DNA of 64,000 nucleotides from Mimachlamys varia. Taxonomy: Eukaryota > Mollusca > Bivalvia > Pectinida > Pectinidae. Below the pieces are notes generated by a model. That model was not told where the DNA came from and made no database searches. It was given only the letters and a program-made list of their open reading frames with translations. Numbering within the stretch: position 1 is the stretch's first letter; the number at the start of each line of letters is the position of its first letter. The DNA lies in assembly GCA_947623455.1 (NCBI GenBank), contig OX392530.1:28179405-28243404 (forward strand), read 5' to 3'. Positions 34,468 through 45,800 of this stretch are shown here, one piece after another. A program made the translations under genes and the position numbers.

Positions 34468-34803
34468 ATTGTCAAAGTAAATTTACAACGAACTTCAATT
34501 GAAAACAGCAATTGGAACGAGGTAATGATTCACTATACGCAAATGTTCGCATCAATCAATACAGGCAGTAATATTATTATTATTATAAGACCTTAAAAGA
34601 CAAAAAAGCCTATCCGGGAGGCCGTTCTTAAATCTGGCTTTAACAGGATATACAAGCAATCCAACTAAAACAAGCCTAACAAATAAACCAAGTTGTAACA
34701 GTACGTTTCGCAGTTAGCTTCAATTGCAAACAACAACATTCTATCGATGTAATTATCTACTTTACACAGATGTTTGCATCAATCAATACAAGCAGCTATA
34801 ATC
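34468..34803. repeat. Tandem duplication in intron (about 230-bp offset)
   Basis: GTTCGCATCAATCAATACAG (about 34544) recurs as GTTTGCATCAATCAATACAA (about 34770), with CTTCAATTG-AAACA shared before it. Between them lies ATTATTATTATTATAAGACC. Confidence 0.65.
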
Positions 34804-34915
34804 AGGTTTGTTTGAAAAAAAGAAAAAAACTATCTATGTAGAGGAAGTGATACATTTGTATTATCGATTCAGTAGACATTAATGAATCAGTTATCATTGA
34901 TAACTTTGTTTCTAG

Positions 34916-35053
34916 CGTGTGTCTCCGGCTTTCATGGTAACAAGTGTTTGGACAGGTGTGGATACTGTCAAGACGGGAGATGTGACAAAGACACCGGAAA
35001 TTGTATGACGTCATGTATAGACGGCCTGACAGGGGATAGGTGTGACGTGAAAG
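34916..35053 (+). CDS. EGF-like exon (138 bp), last extracellular repeat
   Basis: Acceptor TTTCTAG, donor GTTAAT, phase 1. It reads ACVSGFHGNKCLDRCGYCQD, GRCDKDTGNC, then MTSCIDGLTGDRCDVK. It is longer than the other EGF exons because it holds one full repeat plus the start of a second (CIDGLTGDRC). It is followed directly by the transmembrane exon. Confidence 0.82.
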
Positions 35054-35562
35054 GTTAATATATCGTACTTTATTTTTTACATATTTTCTGTCCTTTCTCT
35101 TTTAAATATTTGTTCAAGGTAAATCGCTGATTTTTATTCAATTTGTACTTTATTGATTTATCTTATTTTGCATTATGTGTATCAAATGAAAACAACCCTA
35201 ACGATATTTGCAAAGTATATGAATTAACAGATAAATTGTTTTATGGCGGTTGGTATAACACTATATAAAACTATATATACTAATTTTTAAAGTGACAAAT
35301 TGTTAACCTGTAGCCATTTTTGTTTTTATTTAAACGATGCTTGGGGACATTCAATAAGCAAAACCCTTTATTGAATGAACTATAACACACACTGTAATAA
35401 GTTTGAATAAGTTTGAATACATAACTGTATAGTCACCTACGCATTGTAAAGGATGTTTGTCAAAAACTGAATGCAAAATGCACAATTTTGAGCGTAAAAT
35501 ATTAACGTTTCACTTGTACAAAACAAAAACGAATATATATATAACAATCATTGTAGTTGTAG

Positions 35563-35766
35563 TCGTGCTTAGTGACGGGAAAGACATTAACCCAGAGGCA
35601 ATAGGTATCGGTATCGGCTCTGGAGTGATTATTATTGCTCTGATCATCGTGATAATTGTACAAGCAAAAAGAAAACAGTCTGGAAGTCAGCGGGACACAA
35701 CGAGGACTACCACTATGACAGATATATCTCTGCCGAGTGTAGGAAACAAGCTACAGACAGAAACAG
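35563..35766 (+). CDS. Transmembrane exon of receptor gene 2
   Basis: 204 bp, phase 1 at both ends. It reads VLSDGKDINPEAIG, then a helix IGSGVIIIALIIVIIV with a glycine-rich start (GIGIGSG), then the basic stop-transfer QAKRKQ and a Ser/Thr-rich cytoplasmic stretch (DTTRTTTMTDISLPS). Two acceptors six bases apart (TTGTAG at 35551-35556 and TTGTAG at 35557-35562) are both in frame; the upstream one would add two valines. Donor AACAG/GTATTA. Confidence 0.82.
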
Positions 35767-36069
35767 GTATTACACTAATACGTCTCTTTTTTTTTACCTC
35801 AATCACTGACATTATGTCGCCTGTACATGTATAAACGTTTGCATCAAAATCAGTAATTACGAATTATTTCTTTGAAGATTAACGTTTATAACATCACACT
35901 CAGTATTGGACCTTGTAGCCTTCTGTTTCAGTCGATTGAGACTTATTAATTAATACAAAAATACAGCTTACATCGGAGCATTGAAATGATTGAAGAATTT
36001 CCACTTATAAATTAAAATATATCCCCAACGCCTTTTAGCTAGGCGTATATTTCTTTGATATTTTTGCAG

Positions 36070-36200
36070 ACGATCCTTACGACGTTATTGATGCCAAAAA
36101 AGGAGAAGAGAGCGCAGTGAAGGAGTCTCCGTCTGATGACACATATGAACGTCTCGGACCAAGGGACGTGGAGGTTCCACAAATATACGAGAATAAGTGA
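36070..36200 (+). CDS. Terminal cytoplasmic-tail exon with tyrosine motifs
   Basis: Acceptor TTTTTGCAG, phase 1, stop TGA at 36198-36200. The tail reads DDPYDVIDAKKGEESAVKES, then PSDDTYERLGPRDVEVPQIY and ENK. Tyrosines lie in YDVI (YxxI), YERL (YxxL) and YENK (YxN). YxxI and YxxL are 18 residues apart, wider than a classical ITAM (6-8, up to about 12) but like the paired or single YxxL sites used by Draper/CED-1 with SH2 kinases. YxN is the Grb2-SH2 type. Signalling is inferred from motifs only. Confidence 0.85.
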
Positions 36201-36224
36201 CTGAGTTTTCCGAAACAGACTCTT

Positions 36225-37139
36225 TCTTGACCAAAGGTGTCAGATAGGGAAATTAAAAAAAAATCAAAAACCCGAGGGTTTGTCGATAGTTTTGCCAGAT
36301 TTGAAAATCCCAAGGGTGGAATTCCCTTATCTTAAACCTTTGGTCATGAAAGAGTATTTTTCTCATATTTAAACTACCTGAATATGCTCAAATTCTATCA
36401 AAATACGTTTGATTAGCCACCATTTTGAAAATATTTACATTTCCTTTGGTTTATTTTGATGAAAACAAATGATACAGCGAGATTAAGCATACCCCATATT
36501 TTTGCAAACATAGCTTGCGCAGAAAACAATTATATCAGCTTTCTAATGTATACGATTAAAATATCGTGTAAGGTTTTAATTTCATCACGTCATCATTTTT
36601 TCTCTTTTCGGCGTCAGATTTCACCAAACTCGTGGCGTCACGTCATATGTATGTAATACAACCACAGCGATCATAAGTGTATTGCCCTAGACAGGCCAGT
36701 ATTAAGCACTTAGAAATTAGAGAAATAACAGTATAACAACTAATTGGTAGTAAACGTGTCAGCTAAATGCTACTCGGCTCTTTCTTTTGCTATTGTATAA
36801 CAGCAGAACACTCACTTTATATTTTATCCGTGAAGATATAAAAAAAGTAAGATTACTTTTCTGTGCAACTTTGTTGCCAAACATGGTGTATGCGTAATCT
36901 GGCTGTCTGATTCGTTTTCGTCAAGGTACATTGTAATTGAAATTTTGAAAATGGTAGCCAGTCAAAACGTGTTTTCATGTTTTTGAGCTTATTTATTTAG
37001 TGGATTAACAAAAGAATTCTTTCATGACCAAAGATATAAGAAATTACACCCTCCTTCACCCTCGGCCAAGGCGCAGGTTTGACCAAATTTGAATACCCTT
37101 CGGATATAATTTACCTATCGTACATCCCTGGTCATGAAC
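36225..37139. repeat. Paired palindromic repeats and inverted dispersed repeat downstream of gene 2
   Basis: 36225-36350 (GACCAAAGGTGTCAGATAGG ... TTATCTTAAACCTTTGGTC) and 37018-37139 are related short palindromes facing each other. Between them, ATTTTGAAAAT...GTAGCCA-TCAAAACG and its inverse occur. The unit 36350-36650 is also found, inverted, at 2400-2740. All of this is in the presumed 3' UTR or just beyond. Confidence 0.6.
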
Positions 37140-37913
37140 GAGTCTTATATTCTATATACTAATGTACATTATAGCTTACTGATATGGGGAAACTCAGAGA
37201 GACATTGTAAACTACCAATATTTTTAATGTATCCTTACATACATACTAGGATTTTTTTTGGCGAGTTTCGAGATAGCATTTTCGATTTCCGAGTCATCAT
37301 CTTCGAGTTTCGAGTTGACCCTTTAAATTTCATGAAACCTAAAGAATAAGACTTAAATATTCTATAACCAACACATCAATAATTCACTCGTAAATAATAG
37401 TCTCTAATTTAATACACTGTATGTAATTCGAAGACTCTTAAAGAGGAGTCAATTCACTTCCGTTAGGTATTGGTAAAATGAAGGTACATAACATGTACGT
37501 AGGAGTGCTTCATCAAGCATGTTTGTTTATACGTTTAGTGAATTCCGAAATAATTAGATGGAATCAATGGACATTTACGTTAACATTTAATTGTAGAAAA
37601 GGTTAATAATTATCATAACTAACGCTGGGTTATTCTGGTGATTTTCTATACAGTCTTTGGCTAATCTGGTTTACAAAACGATGTTCAGTTAGAGTGAATG
37701 GCGTCGCTAATTTTATATTGTAATGAGGTCGGATATGGATGGCATTAATCATATCATGAAAAAAGATAATGATATATAGTTATCAGTACGTATTTAATAT
37801 ATATTATTTACGTTTTATATATATTTGAATTCAGTTAGATGTGTATAAACTGTAAGAAAAGGGTGCTCATAGGCTTTGCAAGTTGCCTAATCCATTGCAT
37901 CAAAGAACTGTAC

Positions 37914-37919
37914 AATAAA
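37914..37919 (+). terminator. Candidate poly(A) signal for receptor gene 2
   Basis: AATAAA, followed within about 25-50 bases by T-rich and GT-rich sequence (TTATTTTATGTCGTG). It would give a 3' UTR of about 1.7 kb. Confidence 0.35.
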
Positions 37920-37929
37920 TGTTTTGAAA

Positions 37930-38555
37930 TGAAATCATATTATTTTATGTCGTGCTGCGTCGTCTTGAAAAATGCTATACATTTTGTACATATATATGGG
38001 TGATTAAAGATCATTATCTAAGATATCATCAAGGATAATTAAACTCATTCATGTCATGACCCGGGGTCTAACCCAATGTGAAAAGCAACAGGATATGACC
38101 TGGAACATGTCCTCTATTCCAAAATATCCATTCTGCGCTTGTGTGTAATATAGTGTACATCCTCTCCTTGCGGCTTTTAGGACAAGCGCGCACACACAGC
38201 ATCTCACCTCCTTTCACACACACACAATACTTCTCGATTACAATGGATATATCTGCACACATAATAACAAACGGAAAAAACAAGATAACAGAAAATATTG
38301 CTGCTGACTTCAAACTGAAAAAAACGTTGCCTTGTAAATCGAAACTCCAAAATAGTTACTCGATGTCGACTGCTGATAAGCAACCTAACAAAACAAGGAT
38401 TCGCGAAATGCATGCTTATCAGAACTATGGGCAATTTTAACGGTCGCTATCATTGAGAAATATTATGTATCTTTGAGTATGCTCATTTGTGTGTTTACTT
38501 GCTGTCATTGACAATGATACCCGGTTCTCATTTTGAGAACTTGATGTTTACATAC
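37930..38555. other. Intergenic, no gene recognised
   Basis: Short frames only. A CA-rich tract lies at about 38215-38228. Confidence 0.5.
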
Positions 38556-38557
38556 CG

Positions 38558-38745
38558 GATGTCGTCGATGAAGCAGAAGACGCTTACTCTTCCAGAACAG
38601 CTGTTCTTATCATCTTGCACTTTTACAATGTCTCCATGTAAATATTTCCTTTGTTCATATTTTGCCCCTGATTTAATCGATTTTGTGTTTGGATTATGAT
38701 TTCGTTAACGCTTCGGTATTTTCTCATTTTTGCTACATGCAATGC
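38558..38745 (+). repeat. Dispersed repeat family A, copy 3
   Basis: Longest clear copy: GATGTCGTCGATGAAGCAGA, CTTACTCTTCC, CTTTTACAATGTCTCCATG, TTTAATCGATTTTGTGTTTG, TTTCGTTAACGCTTCGGTAT. Confidence 0.7.
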
Positions 38746-39591
38746 CATGGTTTCTTACAAAACAAACACACAACTTGATTGTGTTCCCCATGCAATTTTA
38801 CGAAGTATTTTACTGTATTTGTTTTTTTCAGATTGGCAGTTTTTATTAAATAAAAATACTTTGCCATACCACAAATTATCACCCTTAATGTCGTATAAAT
38901 TATTGCAGTGGAAGGATACTCTGGATATGATTTCTTTATTCGTCTAAATGGTGGGTCTGATACATTGCATGTGCAAAGTGAACCGCCAGGAAACAGTGTA
39001 TTACACATACATTCTTTGCGTAAAGGAGTGTAAAATTACATTTTTTTTATATAAGAGTAATGCGATCAATTAAAGTAGCTTTTGTTCAGAAGATTTTATA
39101 TGGAATCTAAAATCAATTTTTGTTTCAAATTTCATCTTGAGCTCATTGATACTATTGAAATATTTCAAGTACATTCAAAATAAGCAAAGGCTGTAAGAAA
39201 CAGAATCACCAAAAGCAATGTTTTATGTAAATACAGGTAAATTATGTTCTTACAACTCGCAAATCATTTTAGTTAGAAGCCAACAAAGTACATGTAGAAC
39301 GTAGTAAACATGAGTAATATATGGAATTACCAAGGTAAATTGGTTATTTGATATTACCGGTTGATAATAGTTTGACCAAATTGTAGACAAAAGACTAATG
39401 TTGTTAGTATTATGTGATGTACAATGTATTTACTTCTTGGTTTACTGTAAGAAGGGCATTTAAGAATGAAGTAAAACTCGTTTTCTATGTCACTTTAACA
39501 GAAAGAAAATAATTTTAAATTATGAGGATTTGTTTGTGTCTTCCAGTTTCTATTAACATACTGTGTGAATTTGATACCAGCATTGATATTC

Positions 39592-39690
39592 ATGAGAGGA
39601 AAAGGTGCGCTCTTATACGTGGGCGATCTAGTTATACTTGCCAGGAACAAAGGTGACCTTCAAATACTACTCGACGGTCTATATACGTGA
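39592..39690 (+). pseudogene. Reverse-transcriptase fossil with degraded catalytic motif
   Basis: The open frame MRGKGALLYVGDLVILARNK then GDLQILLDGLYT matches the RT catalytic region of jockey/CR1/RTE-like LINEs, where ALLYADDIVLLA is usual. Here the A-D of ADD has become V-G (YVGD). It ends at TGA 39688-39690 with no further frame around it. Confidence 0.65.
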
Positions 39691-39896
39691 ATAATAAAAA
39701 TGTCCGTTGATGTTTCTCAATCTGGTGTGGTACTTTGTAACATAATATCATTTCCACAGAACATGACGGCGTTTACATATGGTACTCTGTAACACTACCC
39801 TGAGTTTATACAATATGTGCATATGTCTGGATTTAACTTTGTCAGAGCATCTTGACTATTATATAACTGTTAAATGTGTAGCAAAACAAAACAGAG

Positions 39897-40055
39897 AGCG
39901 TCAAAAAATCATAATCAAAACTCAAAATTAATAAAACGAGAGGCAAAATAGGATTAAAGGAAGGATTTACATGGACATCATCGTAAAAATATAAGATGAT
40001 AAGACCAGGCGTCCCGCAAGAGTAAGCGTCCTCTGCTTCTTTGACACATCCAAGT
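39897..40055 (-). repeat. Dispersed repeat family A, copy 4
   Basis: Minus strand carries CTTACTCTTGCGGGACGCCT, ATGTCCATGTAAATCC and TTGAGTTTTGATTATGATT. Confidence 0.6.
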
Positions 40056-40199
40056 AAGCATCAATCCTGAAAATGAGAACCGAGTCATCATTAAAACAAT
40101 CAAAATAAGTAAGCACACTAATAAACAAATTCAAAAACGTCCATCTTCATAACACACAACGATACAGAATAACTTTATAAGATCAAAATGGAGACTATA

Positions 40200-40320
40200 A
40201 AACATGCCCATAGTGTTCTTCGACCTACATCTCTATAATCCCTGTGCCGTGAGTTTGTTCGTCAGCAGTTGACATCTATCACTAAAATCTCGATATTCAG
40301 AGCCAGTCCTAGGGAACACT
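40200..40320 (-). pseudogene. Reverse-transcriptase C-terminal fossil
   Basis: The minus-strand reading SEYRDFSDRCQLLTNKLTAQ then G and a stop aligns with RYRDFRDRCRLLTNKLT of the 57176-57358 fragment. Confidence 0.55.
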
Positions 40321-41255
40321 GCAAAAAGGGCACTAAGTCTACTGATAGAGAAGAGCAAACCATTCGGTGGTCTACCCTATAAAACATATCCCAAACTGAC
40401 GGAACGCACCAAATGCTATTGTGAGCGGAGATATGGGTTGTAAAATAACCTGGTTCTTGACATCTGTTTGGAAACGACCGTTGCCTAACGTCACGTGATC
40501 AAAAATAGATGGTTAATAAATAAACTCTCGCGGGATATCGCGGCCATTTTCAAACATATGTCAGAAACCTGTTTATTTTTTTAGAAATGGATGGCGACAG
40601 TAAGTAAGCGACATCCTGTGACTTGAATAAATGTGTAGGTTAGTAGAAAAATATTTGTTCTTTTCATTGATACCTTATTTGCATGTGATCGAAAACGTTT
40701 CGTATTATAAAACACAGCTTAAATAGGTACCCGTGCACGGGTCGGTAGAATTTACAATATGTGAAGAGACAGGGAATCTGACTCGACGAGCCACTAGCCG
40801 TCCCAATATTTCAGCGGATCATAGGATTAGAACCCTTCGGACTATATCTAAGCCAGGACGACAACCGAATTTGGCATCTGTAATTACGTTATAACTATAG
40901 GTCCAATGAACCAATGTGGTGTTCAACACACAAGTATATACTTCCAGCATAATAAAAAGCAGACTGATCCCACGTTAGTTACCTGAATAAGATATGTCAC
41001 CTTAAAACACGGGAGCAATTAGAACATTAGCGTTGAACATCTTGTATAAAAAATGAACAAAAAAAAAAACACAATCGAAGTTATGATCCCCGGCATCCAA
41101 TCGCCAGAAATATCTGCGGTAGTTACCACTACGCCAAATTCCCATCTCACATATCAATCTTCGGATCAACCTGTTAAAGCAGAAAGGTATGTGTACATAA
41201 ACCATGAAACAAGATAAAAGCAAATCGTGACAAAAACTCGTGGGCTAGAGTACGA
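40320..41255. other. Intergenic, left of the satellite
   Basis: No gene recognised. The satellite begins at about 41262. Confidence 0.5.
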
Positions 41256-41261
41256 AACTTA

Positions 41262-44200
41262 TAGAGAAGGGACAGGGCAGTGCATGGTAGGACAGGGGGA
41301 CAGGGCAGTGCATGGTAGGACAGGGGGACAGGGCAGTGCATGGTAGGACAAGGGGACAGGGCAGTGAAGGGTAGGCCAGGGGGACAGGGCAGTGCATGGT
41401 AGGACAGGGGGACAGGGCAGTGCATGGTAGGACAGGGGGACAGGGCAGTGAAGGGTAGGACAGGGCAGTGCATAGTAGGACTGGGGGACAGGGCAGTGCA
41501 TGGTAGGATAGGGGGACAGGGCAGTGAAGGATAGGACAGGGGGACAGGGCAGTGCATGGTAGGACTGGGGGACAGGGCAGTGCATGGTAGGACTGGGGGA
41601 CAGGGCAGTGCATGGTAGGATAGGGGGACAGGGCAGTGTAGGGTAGGACAGGGGGACAGGGCAGTGCATGGTAATACAGGGGGGCAGGGCAGTGAAGGAT
41701 AGGACAGGGGGACAGGGCAGTGCATGGTAGGACTTGGGGACAGGGCAGTGCATGGTAGGACTGGGGGACAGGGCAGTGCATGGTAGGATAGGGGGACAGG
41801 GCAGTGTAGGGTAGGACAGGGGGACAGGGCAGTGCATGGTAATACAGGGGGGCAGGGCAGTGAAGGGTAGGACAGGGGGACAGGGCAGTGCATGGTAGGA
41901 CTCGGGGACAGGGCAGTGCATGGTAGGATAGGGGGACAAGCCGGGGAAGGTAGGACAGGGGGCAGGGCAGTGAAGGGTAGGACAGGGGGACAGGGCAGTT
42001 TAATGATAGGACAGGGGATAGAGCAGTGCATGGTAGGATAGGGGGACAGGGCAGTGCATGGTATACAGGAGGACAGGGCAGTGCATAGTAGGATAGGGGG
42101 AAAGGGCAGTGCATGGTAGGATAGGGGGACAGGGCAGTGCATGGTAGGACAGGGGGACAGGGCAGTGAAGGGTAGGACAGGGGGACAGGGCAGTGAATGG
42201 TAGGACAGGGGGACAAGGCAGTGCATGGGAGGACAGGGGACAGGGCAGTGCATGGTAGGACTGGGGGACATGGCGGTGCATGGTAGGATAGGGGGACAGG
42301 GCAATGAAGGATAGGACAGGGGGACAGGGCAGTGCATGGTAGGACAGGGGGACAGGGCAGTGCATGGTAGGACAGGGGGACAGGGCAGTGAAGGGTAGGA
42401 CAGGGGGACAGGGCAGTGAATGGTAGGACAGGGGGACAAGGCAGTGCATGGGAGGACAGGGGACAGGGCAGTGCATGGTAGGACTGGGGGACATGGCGGT
42501 GCATGGTAGGATAGGGGGACAGGGCAATGAAGGATAGGACAGGGGGACAGGGCAGTGCATGGTAGGACAGGGGGACAGGGCAGTGCATGGTAGGATAGGG
42601 GACAAGGCAGTAAAGGGTAGGACAGGGGGACTGGGCAGTGCATGGTAGGATAGGGGGACAGGGCAGTGCATTGTAGGATAGGGGGACAGGGCAGTGAAGG
42701 GCAGGACAGGGGGATAGGGCAGTGCATGGTAGGACAGTGGGACAGGGCAGTGCATGTAGGATAGGGGACAGGGCAGTAAAGGGTAGGACAGGGGGACTGG
42801 GCAGTGCATGGTAGGATAGGGGGACAGGGCAGTGCATTGTAGGATAGGGGGGCAGGGCAGTGAAGGTCAGGACAGGGGGATAGGGCAGTGCATGGTAGGA
42901 CAGGGGGACAGGGCAGTGCATAGTAGGACTGGGGGACAGGGCAGTGCATGGTAGGATAGGGGGACAGGGCAGTGAAGGATAGGACAGGGGGACAGGGCAG
43001 TGCATGGTAGGACTGGGGGACAGGGCAGTGCATGGTAGGACTGGGGGACAGGGCAGTGCATGGTAGGATAGGGGGACAGGGCAGTGTAGGGTAGGACAGG
43101 GGGACAGGGCAGTGCATGGTAATACAGGGGGGCAGGGCAGTGAAGGATAGGACAGGGGGACAGGGCAGTGCATGGTAGGACTTGGGGACAGGGCAGTGCA
43201 TGGTAGGACTGGGGGACAGGGCAGTGCATGGTAGGATAGGGGGACAGGGCAGTGTAGGGTAGGACAGGGGGACAGGGCAGTGCATGGTAATACAGGGGGG
43301 CAGGGCAGTGAAGGGTAGGACAGGGGGACAGGGCAGTGCATGGTAGGACTCGGGGACAGGGCAGTGCATGGTAGGATAGGGGGACAAGCCGGGGAAGGTA
43401 GGACAGGGGGCAGGGCAGTGAAGAGTAGGACAGGGGGACAGGGCAGTTTAATGATAGGACAGGGGATAGAGCAGTGCATGGTAGGATAGGGGGACAGGGC
43501 AGTGCATGGTATACAGGAGGACAGGGCAGTGCATAGTAGGATAGGGGGAAAGGGCAGTGCATGGTAGGATAGGGGGACAGGGCAGTGCATGGTAGGACAG
43601 GGGGACAGGGCAGTGAAGGGTAGGACAGGGGGACAGGGCAGTGAATGGTAGGACAGGGGGACAAGGCAGTGCATGGGAGGACAGGGGACAGGGCAGTGCA
43701 TGGTAGGACTGGGGGACATGGCGGTGCATGGTAGGATAGGGGGACAGGGCAATGAAGGATAGGACAGGGGGACAGGGCAGTGCATGGTAGGACAGGGGGA
43801 CAGGGCAGTGCATGGTAGGACAGGGGGACAGGGCAGTGAAGGGTAGGACAGGGGGACAGGGCAGTGAATGGTAGGACAGGGGGACAAGGCAGTGCATGAG
43901 AGGACAGGGGACAGGGCAGTGCATGGTAGGACTGGGGGACATGGCGGTGCATGGTAGGATAGGGGGACAGGGCAATGAAGGATAGGACAGGGGGACAGGG
44001 CAGTGCATGGTAGGACAGGGGGACAGGGCAGTGCATGGTAGGATAGGGGACAAGGCAGTAAAGGGTAGGACAGGGGGACTGGGCAGTGCATGGTAGGATA
44101 GGGGGACAGGGCAGTGCATTGTAGGATAGGGGGACAGGGCAGTGAAAGGCAGGACAGGGGGATAGGGCAGTGCATGGTAGGACAGTGGGACAGGGCAGTG

Positions 44201-45800
44201 CATGTAGGATAGGGGACAGGGCAGTAAAGGGTAGGACAGGGGGACTGGGCAGTGCATGGTAGGATAGGGGGACAGGGCAGTGCATTGTAGGATAGGGGGG
44301 CAGGGCAGTGAAGGTCAGGACAGGGGGATAGGGCAGTGCATGGTAGGACAGGGGGACTGGGCAGTGCATGATAGGATAGGGGGACGAGCAGTGCATGGTA
44401 GGATAGGGGGACAGGGTGGTGCATGGTAGGACAGGGGGACAGGGCAGTGCAGGGTAGGACAGGGGGACAGGGCAGTGAAGGGTAGGACAGGGGGACAGGG
44501 CAGTGCATGGTAGGACAGAGGGACAGGACAGTGAAGGGTATGACAGGTAGACAGGGCAGTGCATGGTAGGACTGGGGGACAGGGCAGTGCATGGTAGGAT
44601 AGGGGGACAGGGCAGTGCATGGTAGGACAGGGGGGCAGGGCAGTGCAGGGTAGGACAGGGGGACAGGGCAGTGAAAGGCAGGACAGGGGGACAAGGCAGT
44701 GCATGGTAGGACAGAGGGACAGGGCAGTGAAGGGTATGACAGGTGGACAGGGTAGTGCATGGTAGGACTGGGGGACAGGGTAGTGCATGGTAGGATAGGG
44801 GGGCAGGGTAGTGAAGGGTAGGACAGGGGGACAGGGTAGTGCATGCTAGGACTGGGGAACAAGGCAGTGCATGGTAGGATAGGGGGACAGGGCAGTGAAG
44901 GGTAGGACAGGGGGACAGGGCAGTGCATGTTAGGATAGGGGGACAGGGCAGTGCATGGTAGGATAGGGGGACAGGGCAGTGCATGGTAGGACAGGGGGAC
45001 AAAGCAATGCGTGGTAGGTAAGAATAGGGAATGGGCAGTCTAGGACAAGGCAGTGCAAGATATGATAGGGTACAGGGAAGTGCAAGGTAGGGCAGGGTAG
45101 GGCAGAGTATGGTAAGCGGACAGGGCAGTGAATGACAGGGAAGGACAGGTGGCAGGGTAGTAGCGTGCAGTGCAGGGTAGGACAGGCCAGTGCAAGGTTA
45201 GAGCAGGGGAACAGGACATTGCAGGGTACGACGTGGGGACAGGGCAATGAAGGGTTTTCAGAGTAACAAAGAATAGGACATGAATACAGGGCAATGCAGT
45301 GTAGGACAGGGGAGCAGGATAGGACAGTACGGTGCAGGGTATGACAGAGTGGGTCAGGTCAGGGTGACATGGAAGGGCAGGGTAGGCCATGGCAGGATAT
45401 GAAGACAGGGCCGTGCAGGGAAGGACAAGGTGACAGGGCAGTACAGGGTAGGACAGGGTAGGGCTGGGGTACAATATGGGGACAGGGCAGTGAAGGGTTG
45501 GTCAGGGTAGGACAGGGGCAGGGTAGGACAGTGTGATAGGGCAGTACAGGGTAGGATAGGGTAGGGCAGGGGAACAGGGAAGTGCAGGGTATGGCATGGG
45601 GACATGGCAGTAAAGGGTTTGGCAGGATAGAGGGTTACATAGTAGTGGTTTGAGACAGAGCAGTACAGGGTAGGGTAGGGCAGGGTAGGGTAGGGGAACA
45701 GGGTAGTGCTTGGTAGGGTAGGGTAGGGTATGACACAGGGCAGTGCATGGTAGGGTAGGGTAGGGTAGGACACAGGGCAGTGCATGGTAGGACAGGGGCA
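41262..45800 (+). repeat. G-rich satellite, 28-bp unit, with higher-order structure
   Basis: The unit is CAGGGCAGTGCATGGTAGGA followed by CAGGGGGA on the plus strand, repeated about 160 times. Variants (TGAAGGGTAGGA, ATAGGGGGA, CTGGGGGA, TAATACAGGGGGG) are arranged in a higher-order block: landmarks GACAAGCCGGGGAAGG at 41935/43383, TTTAATGATAGG at about 41999/43447 and TGCATGTAGG at 42751/44199 all repeat after 1448 bp. Inside the block a 223-bp sub-period is visible (ATGGGAGGACAGGGGACAGG at 42226 and 42449). From about 45000 to 45800 the units degrade to GGTAGGGTAGG-type sequence. Plus strand is purine/G-rich with G4-forming potential. Confidence 0.95.

Larger units (their letters stand above)
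30265..36200 (+). other. Receptor gene 2, 3' half (overall span)
   Basis: Six exons join in one frame, all phase 1: 30265-30360, 32128-32223, 33847-33942, 34916-35053, 35563-35766 (or from 35557) and 36070-36200. The product end is four EGF-like repeats, a short juxtamembrane segment, one transmembrane helix and a tail of about 70 residues after the helix, with three tyrosines near its end. This is the layout of Draper, CED-1 and MEGF10 phagocytosis receptors, which sense dying cells or microbes and signal through tail tyrosines. Substrate and role here are inference. The 5' part is missing, either far upstream beyond the transposons or displaced by an inversion (see findings). Confidence 0.8.

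Noticed and set aside
41174..45785. Very long minus-strand ORFs (up to over 1200 codons), Pro/Cys-rich
   Set aside because: They lie wholly in the 28-bp satellite; all three frames are open with the same peptide period, no splice or start context and no domain. Treated as satellite, not genes.
41262..45800. CRISPR array or telomere repeat
   Set aside because: Repeats are contiguous with no unique spacers, and the unit is not a telomeric hexamer.
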